A DNA stretch of 64,000 bases from Paenibacillus tengchongensis. Its GTDB lineage: Bacteria > Bacillota > Bacilli > Paenibacillales > Paenibacillaceae. The stretch spans positions 124,001-188,000 of the forward strand of contig NZ_WACP01000010.1 in NCBI RefSeq assembly GCF_008973665.1, given 5' to 3'. Below are positions 16,083 through 24,536 of this stretch, piece by piece (position 1 is the first letter of the stretch; the number at the start of each line of letters is the position of its first letter). Under the pieces are notes generated by a model. That model ran no database searches. It was given only the letters and a program-made list of their open reading frames with translations, and was not told where the DNA came from. The position numbers were made by a program, and so were the translations under genes.

Positions 16083-16890
16083 GCCGGCCGGGCGGAGCGG
16101 CCGGCCTCTCTGGAGGCGGCGGGCGCTGCTCGCCGCCGCCGCTCTATTGGCCGTTGCCGCAGCAGCATACCTGCTGGCACGGCCCCAGAGGCAGGCCGGA
16201 GAGGTCTTCTCCGGCCTGCCGCACCGCTACGCCTATGAAATGGCGGAAGCGGCTGGTGGGGTCCGGCTGCACATGATGGCCGTGCAGCCGGAAGATGTGG
16301 AGCTGCGCGCGGTGAACGCGCCGCTGCGGGAAATTGCCGCCTACGGCATCAACGGCGGCTTCTTCTACGGCACCGATCTGCTGTCGGTGGCGGTCGTGAA
16401 CGATGCGCCGGCAGCGGGCGCGCGCGGCGCTTACGGTTCGGGCTGGTTCAACGCCAAATATGCGCGGGGAACCCTGGTCTGGGACGGCGCGGCGGACAAG
16501 CTGTCCGTGCAGGTGGTTTCCTCCGGCGACGACATCGCCGTCGCCGACCGCAGCCGCTACTGGGCCCAGGGCGGCATCAGTATGAACCTGCAGCGCGAGG
16601 ACAAATGGGCAGCGGCGGCAGAAGCGGAGCATCTGCCCTTCGCGGCGGACAAGCGGCTGCGCTCCGGCCTTGTCTATAACGCTGACGGGCAGCTGTGGCT
16701 GCTCGTCACAGATACACTGTGCACAGCGGCGGATTTCCGCAGCGCCGTGCTGCAGAGCGTTCCGGGCGCGGGCCTGGAGGGCATCTTTCTCGACGGGGAC
16801 GGCTCGTCGCAGATGAACGCCGATGAGGCAGTCCTGCCGGGCGATTCCCGCCCCGTTGTGCAGATGATCGCGCTCAGGAGCGGCGAATAA
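16066..16890 (+). CDS. Phosphodiester glycosidase (NAGPA/DUF2233 domain), membrane-anchored
   Basis: 274 residues. A basic stretch (RPLWRRR) and a long Ala/Leu helix (about 20-38) make a signal anchor or signal peptide, so the enzyme faces outward. The rest matches the NAGPA-like domain: AAYGINGGFFYG, WAQGGISMNL, LWLLVTDT and FLDGDGSSQMN. Such enzymes cleave sugars from phosphodiester links, for example in wall polymers. ATG 16066 overlaps the end of the M42 gene by 17 bases and has no ribosome binding site, so expression probably depends on coupling. Its true start could be slightly downstream. Confidence 0.85.
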   Translation: MSAPIKPAGRSGRPLWRRRALLAAAALLAVAAAAYLLARPQRQAGEVFSGLPHRYAYEMAEAAGGVRLHMMAVQPEDVELRAVNAPLREIAAYGINGGFFYGTDLLSVAVVNDAPAAGARGAYGSGWFNAKYARGTLVWDGAADKLSVQVVSSGDDIAVADRSRYWAQGGISMNLQREDKWAAAAEAEHLPFAADKRLRSGLVYNADGQLWLLVTDTLCTAADFRSAVLQSVPGAGLEGIFLDGDGSSQMNADEAVLPGDSRPVVQMIALRSGE

Positions 16891-16898
16891 ATACAAAG

Positions 16899-16939
16899 AG
16901 CCGGGAGGTCTCAACGCAGACCCGTTCCGGCTTTTTTTC
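16899..16939 (+). terminator. Terminator after the phosphodiester glycosidase gene
   Basis: AGCCGG and CCGGCT enclose a second stem, GGTCT with AGACC. Seven T follow on the plus strand. Confidence 0.8.
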
Positions 16940-16945
16940 ATGAGA

Positions 16946-17881
16946 TTACTGAAAAGTGAACGATGTACGGATGACATCCACATAGGAAGCCAGCTTCTGA
17001 TATTCGGCGGCTTCGTCCGGCTGGCCCGGATCGTACTGCACATCCCCCGGCATAATGACCACAAATACGCGGTCCCCTTTCCGGCCTGCCTCCCATGCTC
17101 GCACATTTTCCCTTACAGTTGCCCCCTGATCCTCCCATGCCTTCTGCGGCCACACGGCCAGGCTGAAGACAATACCGCCGCTTTGCGCAGTAAAATGGAT
17201 ATTCTTGATGCCTGATTCTCCGTTTGCAGCAGTTTGCACTCTGTATTTTCCGCTCCAATACTCCGGAAGCTGGAGGGTAAACCCGTATTCCTCGTTCTCA
17301 TAGGTTATTGTTTTAGCTTGCGGCACCGCTTTGCCGTTTACAGCATCCACATGCAGCAGGACCATATCATACTTGCGGAAGTCACCTTTTCCCGAAGCTG
17401 TAAAGGTGTGAGCTTCCACGCCGAAGCCTTTTCCCGAAATCTCTGCCTTGCCGATGCTGCGGTTCCGTTCATCATAGAATGTTAAAGTGGCGGCCACCGC
17501 ATTCGCTGAATTGCCCACACCGGCCATTTGCAGCTGTCCTGTGACGGCCGTGCCGCTTCCAGACTTGGTCAAAATCAGATTCCCGGCGGTAATGCCGGCG
17601 TAATCGGGATCGGAGAGGCTCAGCTCGCCGTTCTTGACAAAGATAGTTGCCGTATCCGCATCATAGCCGACCACGGCCCCCAGTTGCTCGCCGATGAAGC
17701 GCAGCGGTACATAAGTACGCCCTTCGACGTTCAGCGGCATTTCGCCGCCCGGGGCCGCTGCGGCACCGTTAATTTCAATGCTTGCCGGAAACAGTACGGC
17801 CTTAATACTCTCCCGGGCGAAAGCAACCGAGGTAGTCGCGAGGAGCAGACCGCAAACTAGGCCCAACAGATACTTTTTCAA
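16946..17881 (-). CDS. Secreted stalk-domain protein (copper amine oxidase N-terminal-like)
   Basis: 311 residues from TTG 17881. The signal peptide MKKYLLGLVCGLLLATTSVAFA is followed by a stalk domain (about 25-90) with VEGRTYVPLRFIGEQLGAVVGYD, the beta-rich module common on Paenibacillus surface proteins. A second domain (about 210-311) with YGFTLQLPEYWSGKY looks like a lipoprotein-type beta domain of unknown role. AAGGAG lies 9 bases before the TTG. ATG 17914, in frame with its own GGAG, would add 11 residues before the signal peptide. It is not visibly linked to its neighbours. Confidence 0.85.
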   Translation of the reverse strand: MKKYLLGLVCGLLLATTSVAFARESIKAVLFPASIEINGAAAAPGGEMPLNVEGRTYVPLRFIGEQLGAVVGYDADTATIFVKNGELSLSDPDYAGITAGNLILTKSGSGTAVTGQLQMAGVGNSANAVAATLTFYDERNRSIGKAEISGKGFGVEAHTFTASGKGDFRKYDMVLLHVDAVNGKAVPQAKTITYENEEYGFTLQLPEYWSGKYRVQTAANGESGIKNIHFTAQSGGIVFSLAVWPQKAWEDQGATVRENVRAWEAGRKGDRVFVVIMPGDVQYDPGQPDEAAEYQKLASYVDVIRTSFTFQ

Positions 17882-17957
17882 ATCGAGCATCTCCTTCATC
17901 TGTGTGATTTCCATATATTTACTCCATTTCTGCAGATTTGTTGCGCTCTCTTCCAGC

Positions 17958-17999
17958 AAAAAAAAGCCTGCGGCGATGGCAGTCATCAGCCGCAGGCTT
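17958..17999 (-). terminator. Terminator of the ABC-F gene
   Basis: The stem AAGCCTGCGGC (17964-17974) with GCCGCAGGCTT (17989-17999) is followed on the minus strand by eight T. Confidence 0.9.
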
Positions 18000-18047
18000 G
18001 TTCTTTATTTCAGTGTGTTTCTTCTGGATTAGCCGGCAGATGGGTTC

Positions 18048-19982
18048 TTATGACTTGCCGCCCGCGGCGATCTTTTCGGCCAGCTCGTTCAGATAGGTCC
18101 AGCGTTCCATCAGCCGCTCCAGCTCGGCTTCGCCCTGGCGCTGCTGCTCCAGCAGCTCCTGCAGCCGCGCAGAATCGGCAAACGCCGCCTCCATCTCGCT
18201 ATTGATGCGGGCCAAATGCTGCTCGGCCTGTTCAATCTGCCCGTCGATGGCCTCATATTCCCGCTGTTCCTTGAAGGTGAACTTCAGCTTCTCCCTGGAG
18301 GGAGCGGCCGCAGCCCCGGCATTCTCCGCCGCTGCGGCTCCGCGTTTGCCTGACGCTTCTTCTTTGGCGGCACCCTGTGCCGGGACATTCTTCGCCAGCC
18401 ACTCCTCATATTCGGTATAATCGCCGACATGAATGCGGATCTGTCCATTCTCGAAGGCAATCAGCTTGTCTACGGTGCGGTCAAGGAAATACCGGTCATG
18501 CGACACTGTGAAGACCACGCCCGGAAATTCTTCCAGATAATCCTCAAGCACCGCCAGCGTGCCGATATCCAGGTCATTGGTCGGTTCGTCGAGAAGCAGC
18601 ACATTCGGCGCTCCCATCAGCACCCGCAGCAGATACAGCCGCCGTTTCTCGCCGCCGGACAGCTTGGCAATCGGCGTCCATTGCGCCGCCGGAGGGAACA
18701 GGAAACGCTCCAGCATCTGCGCGGCCGTAATGACGCTCCCGTCCGCCGTACGGACAATCTCCGCCTCTTCCTTCACATATTCAATAACCCGCATGCTGCC
18801 GTCCATATCCTGATGCTCCTGGGTGAAATAGCCCAGCTTGACGGTAGTGCCCAGCTCTACTTCACCGCTGTCCGGTGCAAGCCGCCCGGCAATCAGGTTC
18901 AGCAGGGTCGATTTGCCGCTGCCGTTCGGTCCGACGATCCCCACTCTGTCCTGGGGCACGGCAATGTAATTCAGGTCTCTGATCAAGGTCCGGCCATCCC
19001 AGGCTTTGGTCAAGTCATGCATTTCGATGATCTTGCGCCCCAGCCGCGTCGAAGCCACCGAGATATCCAGCGATGCCCCCGAGGCGCTTCCGATGCTGTC
19101 CTTCAGCTTCTCAAACCGGTCAATACGGGCCTTCTGCTTCGTGGACCGGGCTTTGGCGCCGCGGCGGATCCAAGCCAGCTCCGTGCGCAGCAGATTCCTG
19201 CGCTTCTGCTCCTCCGACGCCTCCCGTTCTTCCCGCTCGGCCTTCAGCTCCAGAAAACGCGAATAATTCGCTTCATACCGGAATAGCCGGCCGCCGTCCA
19301 GCTCCAGCATTACGCCGGCAACGCGTTCCAGGAAGTACCGGTCATGCGTCACCATCAACAGCGCGCCGCGCCGCTTTTGTAAATACTGCTCCAGCCAGGC
19401 GACCGAAGCGGTATCAATATGGTTGGTGGGCTCATCCAGAATGAGCAGCTCGGACGGTGTAATCAGCGCAGCAGCCATCGCTACACGCTTGCGCTGGCCG
19501 CCGGATAGCGTCTCCATCCGCGCGCCGAAATCGGTTATGCCCAGCTTGGTCAGTACGGTCTTGGCTTCGCTTTCGAGCTGCCAGGCGCCGGCGGCGTCGA
19601 TCTCCTGCCCCAGCCTGACAAGCCGGTTCTCCAGCACCGCATCGCCCGGACTGCGTTCCAGGCCGGCAAGAACCTCCATATACTCACGCATCAGGGCCAA
19701 GGCCGGATCATCACCCGCGAAGACCTGCTGCAGGACCGTATGGTCCGGATCATACGGCGGATTCTGGGCGAGGTATTGTACCCGCACATTATTGCCGACG
19801 GCGATCTGGCCTTCATCGGGCGTGTCCAGCCCGGCGATAATTTTCAGCAGCGTTGATTTCCCGGTGCCGTTCACGCCGATCACACCGATCTTGTCCCTTT
19901 CATCCATTCCGAAAGAGGCGTCCCGGAACAGCACCTTGTCCCCGTAGCTTTTGGATAAATGTTCAACAGTCATTATATTCAT
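18048..19982 (-). CDS. ABC-F family ATPase (ribosome-associated, Uup/YfmR-like)
   Basis: 644 residues, two ABC ATPase domains without membrane segments. Walker A motifs are GVNGTGKST and GPNGSGKST; signatures are LSGGQRKR and LSGGEKRR; Walker B regions are LILDEPTNH and LLLDEPTND. The charged linker between the domains (EREEREASEEQKRRNLLRTE) is the P-site tRNA interaction motif of ABC-F proteins, and a coiled-coil C-terminal tail (about 560-640) resembles Uup. Such proteins relieve stalled ribosomes; some confer antibiotic resistance. ATG 19982 follows GAGGAA. A TetR regulator gene ends 59 bp upstream on the same strand, so co-transcription is likely. Confidence 0.92.
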   Translation of the reverse strand: MNIMTVEHLSKSYGDKVLFRDASFGMDERDKIGVIGVNGTGKSTLLKIIAGLDTPDEGQIAVGNNVRVQYLAQNPPYDPDHTVLQQVFAGDDPALALMREYMEVLAGLERSPGDAVLENRLVRLGQEIDAAGAWQLESEAKTVLTKLGITDFGARMETLSGGQRKRVAMAAALITPSELLILDEPTNHIDTASVAWLEQYLQKRRGALLMVTHDRYFLERVAGVMLELDGGRLFRYEANYSRFLELKAEREEREASEEQKRRNLLRTELAWIRRGAKARSTKQKARIDRFEKLKDSIGSASGASLDISVASTRLGRKIIEMHDLTKAWDGRTLIRDLNYIAVPQDRVGIVGPNGSGKSTLLNLIAGRLAPDSGEVELGTTVKLGYFTQEHQDMDGSMRVIEYVKEEAEIVRTADGSVITAAQMLERFLFPPAAQWTPIAKLSGGEKRRLYLLRVLMGAPNVLLLDEPTNDLDIGTLAVLEDYLEEFPGVVFTVSHDRYFLDRTVDKLIAFENGQIRIHVGDYTEYEEWLAKNVPAQGAAKEEASGKRGAAAAENAGAAAAPSREKLKFTFKEQREYEAIDGQIEQAEQHLARINSEMEAAFADSARLQELLEQQRQGEAELERLMERWTYLNELAEKIAAGGKS

Positions 19983-20041
19983 GAATGGTTCCTCGCTTGC
20001 CGTATATATTCAGGGCGTTCTACTGTCCCTGCTTACTCCGC

Positions 20042-20644
20042 TTATATTTCCTGCTTGCCCGCTCCGGGCGTCAACCGCTGCGCTGCTCCTTCCAGAAACA
20101 GCCCCGCGGCAAACGCCGCCCGCGCCTGCGCATCCGCTTCGCTGAAGTCGGGCTGAAACAGAATATCCATCTTCAGCCGGTCCAGCATCCCGATGTAGGA
20201 TTGGGCCAGCAGCTCCGCTTCCTCAGCCCCGCCTTGGGACAGCACACTCTGCACCGTCTGCATGTAGGTCTTCATGAAATAACTCATGTATTCCTTCAGC
20301 TCGGCATTGTTGTGCGGCGTACGGAAGAAGAGGTTGGTATGCCGTTTGCGTTCATAATAGTAACGCATGTGGTGTTCTGCAATGACAGCCAGCTGTTGTC
20401 CCGTGGTTTCACAGGCCCGCAGCCGGCGTCTCAGCTCGTCGATGAACCCTTCGCAATCGCGCCGGGTAACGGCCATAAACAGCTCTTCTTTATTTTTGAA
20501 ATACAGATAAACTGTACCTTTGGCAATGCCCGCCTGCTCGGCAACCTCAGATATTTTCGTTTCATAAAAGCCTCTTGTGCCGAACAATTCGTAGGCGGCG
20601 TCAAGAATCGCATACGTTTTGCGTTCTGCAGATACGCTGTTCAA
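20042..20644 (-). CDS. TetR/AcrR family transcriptional regulator
   Basis: 200 residues. The N-terminal helix-turn-helix is canonical: AILDAAYELFGTRGFYETKISEVAEQAGIAKGTVYLYFKNKEELF split over residues 11-55. The C-terminal half is a helical ligand and dimer domain of the YsiA/FadR-like kind without a recognisable ligand. The start is the TTG at 20644, 10 bases after AGGAGG. It precedes the ABC-F gene and may control itself and that gene; no clear palindromic operator was identified upstream. Confidence 0.92.
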   Translation of the reverse strand: MNSVSAERKTYAILDAAYELFGTRGFYETKISEVAEQAGIAKGTVYLYFKNKEELFMAVTRRDCEGFIDELRRRLRACETTGQQLAVIAEHHMRYYYERKRHTNLFFRTPHNNAELKEYMSYFMKTYMQTVQSVLSQGGAEEAELLAQSYIGMLDRLKMDILFQPDFSEADAQARAAFAAGLFLEGAAQRLTPGAGKQEI

Positions 20645-20721
20645 ACCCGGTGCACCTCCTGCCTATCTTATGCTTATATATTCAGTCGTTTTATGCAGGC
20701 CGGATTGCTCCGGCTTCGGCG

Positions 20722-21531
20722 CTATAACAGGCCAACGCCCAGCGCAAACGCTCCGCCGATAACCGAGCTGAGCAGATTCACGGCATCATTGTTCATCCAT
20801 TGCCAGCCGCGCGCATGAACGGCCGGTCTGCCGCAATGCTGCGCTGCCTCCAGCTCCCGGCCGCAGACGGTGCAGCGATTCATGCGCTGCACCGTCGCAC
20901 CAAGGAAGGAATCGGCGAATGCCCCAACCAGTCCCCCGGCCAATCCGGCGAGGACCAGCGAAGACATGGGCTGCTGATCCATACCGGAGAGCATGCGCAG
21001 TATCCAGGCTGCGGCTCCGATCATTAGGCCGCCGGCGGCCGCACCGAGTGTCCCCGGCCAGGATACGCCGCCGGATGTGCCCGCCGGCAGCACTTTGCCG
21101 GTCAGCACCGAACGCGGCGGCTTCTTGGCCAGTGTGCCGATCTCCGTAGCCCACGTATCTGACGTCACAGTCGCCATCACGCCGATAAAGGCATACTCCC
21201 AGAGCGCCGACGGCAAAATGGCGTTCAGCAGCACCAGCAGCATGCCGAGGCCGCCATTGGCGAAGACCTGGCCGGCGTCGCGGCGGCCGGTCTTGTCATA
21301 GGCTGCTTCCAGCTCCGCCTTATTCTCATGGTGAAGCTTCGAGAGCAGGCTGGAGCTAATGAAGAACAGCAGCAGTATACCGAACCAGAACGCATTGCCT
21401 GCCCCGAAATACACGGTGCCCATGATGACCGCTGCCAGCATGCCGGAGAAGCTCAGCGACTCCTTGCGGTAGGCCGCTCCGGCCACCAGCAGGGCGCCGA
21501 AGAATCCGGCAGCCCAAAGCAAGATCTGCAT
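20722..21531 (-). CDS. DUF92 family integral membrane protein
   Basis: 269 residues with about six to seven membrane segments. DUF92 landmarks are KLHHENKAELEAAYDKTGRRDAGQV (split by a turn), SDTWATEIGTL and GGVSWPGTLG. The family is related to CDP-alcohol and dolichol-kinase-like enzymes, and the plant member VTE6 is a phytyl-phosphate kinase. A lipid-phosphate kinase role is thus possible but unproven here. It starts 6 bases after the stop of the FAH-family gene and is followed by the tetR gene, so it is mid-operon. The ribosome binding site is weak. Confidence 0.82.
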   Translation of the reverse strand: MQILLWAAGFFGALLVAGAAYRKESLSFSGMLAAVIMGTVYFGAGNAFWFGILLLFFISSSLLSKLHHENKAELEAAYDKTGRRDAGQVFANGGLGMLLVLLNAILPSALWEYAFIGVMATVTSDTWATEIGTLAKKPPRSVLTGKVLPAGTSGGVSWPGTLGAAAGGLMIGAAAWILRMLSGMDQQPMSSLVLAGLAGGLVGAFADSFLGATVQRMNRCTVCGRELEAAQHCGRPAVHARGWQWMNNDAVNLLSSVIGGAFALGVGLL

Positions 21532-21537
21532 CGCCGT

Positions 21538-22161
21538 TTACCCGATCAGGCACGAGCCCATCAGCCGCTCGCCCCAATACAGCTCGAAGGAATCGCCAGG
21601 GACCACCGGCCCCACCCCTGCCGGAGTGCCGGTAAAAATAAGATCGTCCAGACCGAGGCCGTGGCGTTCCGCAATAAAATCGACGATCCGCTGCAGGGAA
21701 AAGATCATATTCCTGATATTGCCGCGCTGCACCTCGACCCCGTTCTTACGGACCGTGAAATCGGTCGCTTCCAGCTCTTCCTTGTCCGGGAAGGCAAAGT
21801 ACGGAGTCAGCGGAGCCGCATTCTTGAAGCCTTTGGCCGCCGTCCAGGGCAGGCCTTTCTTCTGCAGGTCGTTGTGAATATCACGCAGCGTAAAGTCCAG
21901 GCCAAGCGCCATCGTATCCACCAGCTCCTCCACCTTCATCCCCGGGGCATATTCACGCGCGATGCGCAGCACCAGCTCCCCTTCATAATGAATCAGGCCG
22001 GATAGCTTCGGCAGCTCGATTACCGCCTTATCCAGCGGTACTGCCGCATGGGACGGCTTCAGAAAAATCAGCGGTTCCACCGGCACCTGATTGCCCAGCT
22101 CCTCGGCATGCAGCTTATAATTGCGTCCGACACAATAGATATTGTTAACAGCAGCGCACAT
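21538..22161 (-). CDS. Fumarylacetoacetate hydrolase family protein
   Basis: 207 residues, the short single-domain FAH form. Visible are CVGRNYKLHAEELGN at the start, the metal-binding Glu pair in HYEGELVLRI, GLDFTLRDIHNDLQKKG, and the C-terminal FTGTPAGVGPVVPGD. Family members hydrolyse or decarboxylate acylpyruvates and oxaloacetate-like acids with a divalent metal. It is the first gene of a cluster with DUF92. ATG 22161 has only a weak upstream purine stretch. Confidence 0.9.
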   Translation of the reverse strand: MCAAVNNIYCVGRNYKLHAEELGNQVPVEPLIFLKPSHAAVPLDKAVIELPKLSGLIHYEGELVLRIAREYAPGMKVEELVDTMALGLDFTLRDIHNDLQKKGLPWTAAKGFKNAAPLTPYFAFPDKEELEATDFTVRKNGVEVQRGNIRNMIFSLQRIVDFIAERHGLGLDDLIFTGTPAGVGPVVPGDSFELYWGERLMGSCLIG

Positions 22162-22214
22162 TTCACTTCAGCTCTCTTTCCGTCACAGTTTTATCAATGA
22201 ATTGAAGCCAAGGG

Positions 22215-22946
22215 TCAAGCCTCCAAAAACGTATCGGCCCAAATATCCGGCCGGTTCGTGCAGATCATAATATCTGAGTGCATAGCCGCCAGGCGGCGCA
22301 TCTCCTTCGTCTTGTTGACCGTCCAGGCCATCATCCGGACGCCGCGTTCGGCAAGCAGCTTCGCCAGTACCGGAGTAATCCGGGCAAAGCTGATCGAAAG
22401 AAAGGAACAATCCAGCTCGCTTAGCTTGCCCGGAAGATCGCCGGAGCGGGAATCGAAGATGAGCCCGGTCTGGAAACGGGGATCGATCTCCTTGATCCGC
22501 CGCAGCGCTGCGGAATCAAACGAGGTAAGCACCACATCTTCCCGCATGCCCCGCTTATTGACAAGATCAATCACCGCCTGCTCCAGCCCCGGGTACATCG
22601 GGCCGCTGGTCTTCAGCTCAATATTGAGCCGCAACCGGCCGTGTGCCAGATCCAGCACCTCTTCCAGCGAAGGGACCTTCTCTCCGCGGAACGCCCTGCC
22701 CTTCCAGCTTCCCGCATCCAGTCGGCGGATATGCGCGAAATCCATATCCTTGACCTTGCCATGGCCATTGGTTGTGCGGTCCAGTGTAAAGTCATGAATG
22801 ACCACAGGCACGCCGTCACGGCTCAGCTGCACATCAATTTCCATCCAGCGTACATACGGCAGCGCAACCGCCATCTTCACGGCCGCCAGCGTATTCTCCG
22901 GTGCTTTGCCGGAGAAGCCGCGGTGCGCGACACATAAATTCTTCAT
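22215..22946 (-). CDS. Glycerophosphodiester phosphodiesterase
   Basis: 243 residues, a TIM-barrel GDPD. The protein has AHRGFSGKAPENTLAA, EIDVQLSRDGVPVVIHD and the downstream MAWTVNKTKEMRR, which carry the catalytic His residues and the metal-binding Glu and Asp. It hydrolyses glycerophosphodiesters to sn-glycerol 3-phosphate and an alcohol. There is no signal peptide, so it is cytosolic. ATG 22946 follows GGAGG by 8 bases; an earlier in-frame GTG/ATG region up to 22964 is less likely. The CapA gene is upstream on the same strand. Confidence 0.92.
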   Translation of the reverse strand: MKNLCVAHRGFSGKAPENTLAAVKMAVALPYVRWMEIDVQLSRDGVPVVIHDFTLDRTTNGHGKVKDMDFAHIRRLDAGSWKGRAFRGEKVPSLEEVLDLAHGRLRLNIELKTSGPMYPGLEQAVIDLVNKRGMREDVVLTSFDSAALRRIKEIDPRFQTGLIFDSRSGDLPGKLSELDCSFLSISFARITPVLAKLLAERGVRMMAWTVNKTKEMRRLAAMHSDIMICTNRPDIWADTFLEA

Positions 22947-22989
22947 CCTCAGCACCTCCACCAAAATGGGGCTTTACACAGCATTAGAG

Positions 22990-24363
22990 TCAGCGGGCCT
23001 CGGTCACGGTGCCATCGCTGCCGATCTTGACCCGGCCGGCCGACAGTGCCTCGACCCGCTGCAGCAGCAGCGCGCCGTCAGTGTTATCCATCGGCACCGG
23101 ACGGGCCAGCTCGGCGTGCATCGGCGCAAGCTTCAGTCCGCATTCTCCGGAGGCCGTACATTCGGCCTGGAACACTGCCGTTTCCCAGGTAGCGGGCACG
23201 GTCGATCTGGTAAATATAAAATTGCCGGTGCTGTAGGCTATCCATTTGCCCTTGTAGGGCTCAATGCCCTGCAGCACATGCGGATGGCCGCCGATGACCA
23301 GATCGGCTCCGGCATCGACGAAGCTGCGGCCCAAGACCTGCTGGGTTTCGTCGTACTGCTCTACCCGCTCCTTGCCCCAATGGACCACGACAACGACCAG
23401 ATCGGCCTTCTGCTTGGCGGCGGCAATAGCCTTTAGACCCGCCTTGCTGTCATAAACGGCAGCAACGCCGGTGCTGTCCGGGCCGGCGGCCCAGCCGCTG
23501 TCCGGAATGACCCGCGTAAAGCCAAGCAGCGCAATCCTGATTCCCTTGCGTTCGAAATACTGTGCCGTAAAAGCTTCCGTGCTGTTCTTGCCGGCACCGA
23601 CATAAGGAATGCCCCGCTCCTGCAGATGCTTGAACGTGTCGAGCAGTCCCGTCTCCCCCTGGTCGAGCGTATGATTGTTGGCCAGGTTGACAGCATCGAT
23701 GCCGGCCGCTTTGAGCGCATCCAGCGCCTCCGGTGCCCCCTTGAATACAAATTGCTTATTCGCAGCCCCGACGCCTCCGTTCGTAATCGGATTCTCCAGA
23801 TTAACCACCGTCAGGTCATCCCTGGTGAACATGCCGTCCAGCGCGGAATAGGAATAAGCGAAGCCCTGCTTCTGCAGCAGCTCGCCGGCTTTGCCGGCAA
23901 AGATGACATCTCCGGCAAAATTCAGCGTCACGGTCGTACCCGGATCACCGCCCGGCAATCCCGCCGTTCCCTGGCCGTCATCTGCAAGATTGCCCTCTGC
24001 CGCACCCGCACTTTCCTCCGGTTCTGCGGTTGCTTCCGCAGCAGGCTGCGGAGTTTCGGTCACTTCAGGAGAAGGCGATACCTCCGGTGTAACAGAAGGT
24101 GACGGGCTTGCCGGCGGCTCTGTTGCCGGCGGCGGCGTTACCGTAGGCGACGGCGGCGGTTCAGCTTCAGCCGGCATAGAGGCTTCCGCCGTTTCCGGTG
24201 GCGGCGCGGATACCTTCTTGTCCTGCCCCCCGATAAAATAATAGAGAATAAGAGCGGAAATCATAAGAAGCAAGCTTACATTCGTCCATGCCCAGACCGT
24301 GCGGCGTCTGCGTTTCTTACGGCTCTGCCGGCTTTGCCTGTTGCTTGATCGCGGCGGATACAT
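22990..24363 (-). CDS. CapA family protein (poly-gamma-glutamate capsule/PgsA-like)
   Basis: 457 residues. The N-terminus is very basic (RKKRRRRTVW) and is followed by one membrane anchor (about 25-43). An extracellular Pro/Ser/Thr/Glu-rich spacer runs over about 50-140. The CapA metallophosphatase-like domain (about 150-455) contains LNFAGDVIFAGK, NLENPITNGG, LANNHTLDQGETGL, VVVHWGKERVEQ and IGGHPHVLQGIE. Homologues act in poly-gamma-glutamate synthesis or export, but no capBC genes are here, so the role may differ. ATG 24363 follows AAGGAGAAGG. Confidence 0.9.
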   Translation of the reverse strand: MYPPRSSNRQSRQSRKKRRRRTVWAWTNVSLLLMISALILYYFIGGQDKKVSAPPPETAEASMPAEAEPPPSPTVTPPPATEPPASPSPSVTPEVSPSPEVTETPQPAAEATAEPEESAGAAEGNLADDGQGTAGLPGGDPGTTVTLNFAGDVIFAGKAGELLQKQGFAYSYSALDGMFTRDDLTVVNLENPITNGGVGAANKQFVFKGAPEALDALKAAGIDAVNLANNHTLDQGETGLLDTFKHLQERGIPYVGAGKNSTEAFTAQYFERKGIRIALLGFTRVIPDSGWAAGPDSTGVAAVYDSKAGLKAIAAAKQKADLVVVVVHWGKERVEQYDETQQVLGRSFVDAGADLVIGGHPHVLQGIEPYKGKWIAYSTGNFIFTRSTVPATWETAVFQAECTASGECGLKLAPMHAELARPVPMDNTDGALLLQRVEALSAGRVKIGSDGTVTEAR

Positions 24364-24460
24364 GGCTACAAACCTTCTCCTTTGCATTTAAAGTGTTTCT
24401 ATTATAGCATAACTGGCTTTCACCCACATTCGCAGCGGCAAAAGCCGGCGGATACGCCAA

Positions 24461-24495
24461 GGGGGCGATCGTCGGAGAAACCGACAATCGCCCCC
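24461..24495 (-). terminator. Stem-loop after hemY, probable terminator
   Basis: A 15-bp stem with one mismatch, GGGGGCGATCGTCGG (24461-24475) with CCGACAATCGCCCCC (24481-24495), has a 5-base loop. No good T tract follows on either strand, so termination is inferred from position. Confidence 0.6.
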
Positions 24496-24536
24496 AGGCA
24501 ATGATGATAGAATCAGGCCGTTCCCTTCCGGCGGGC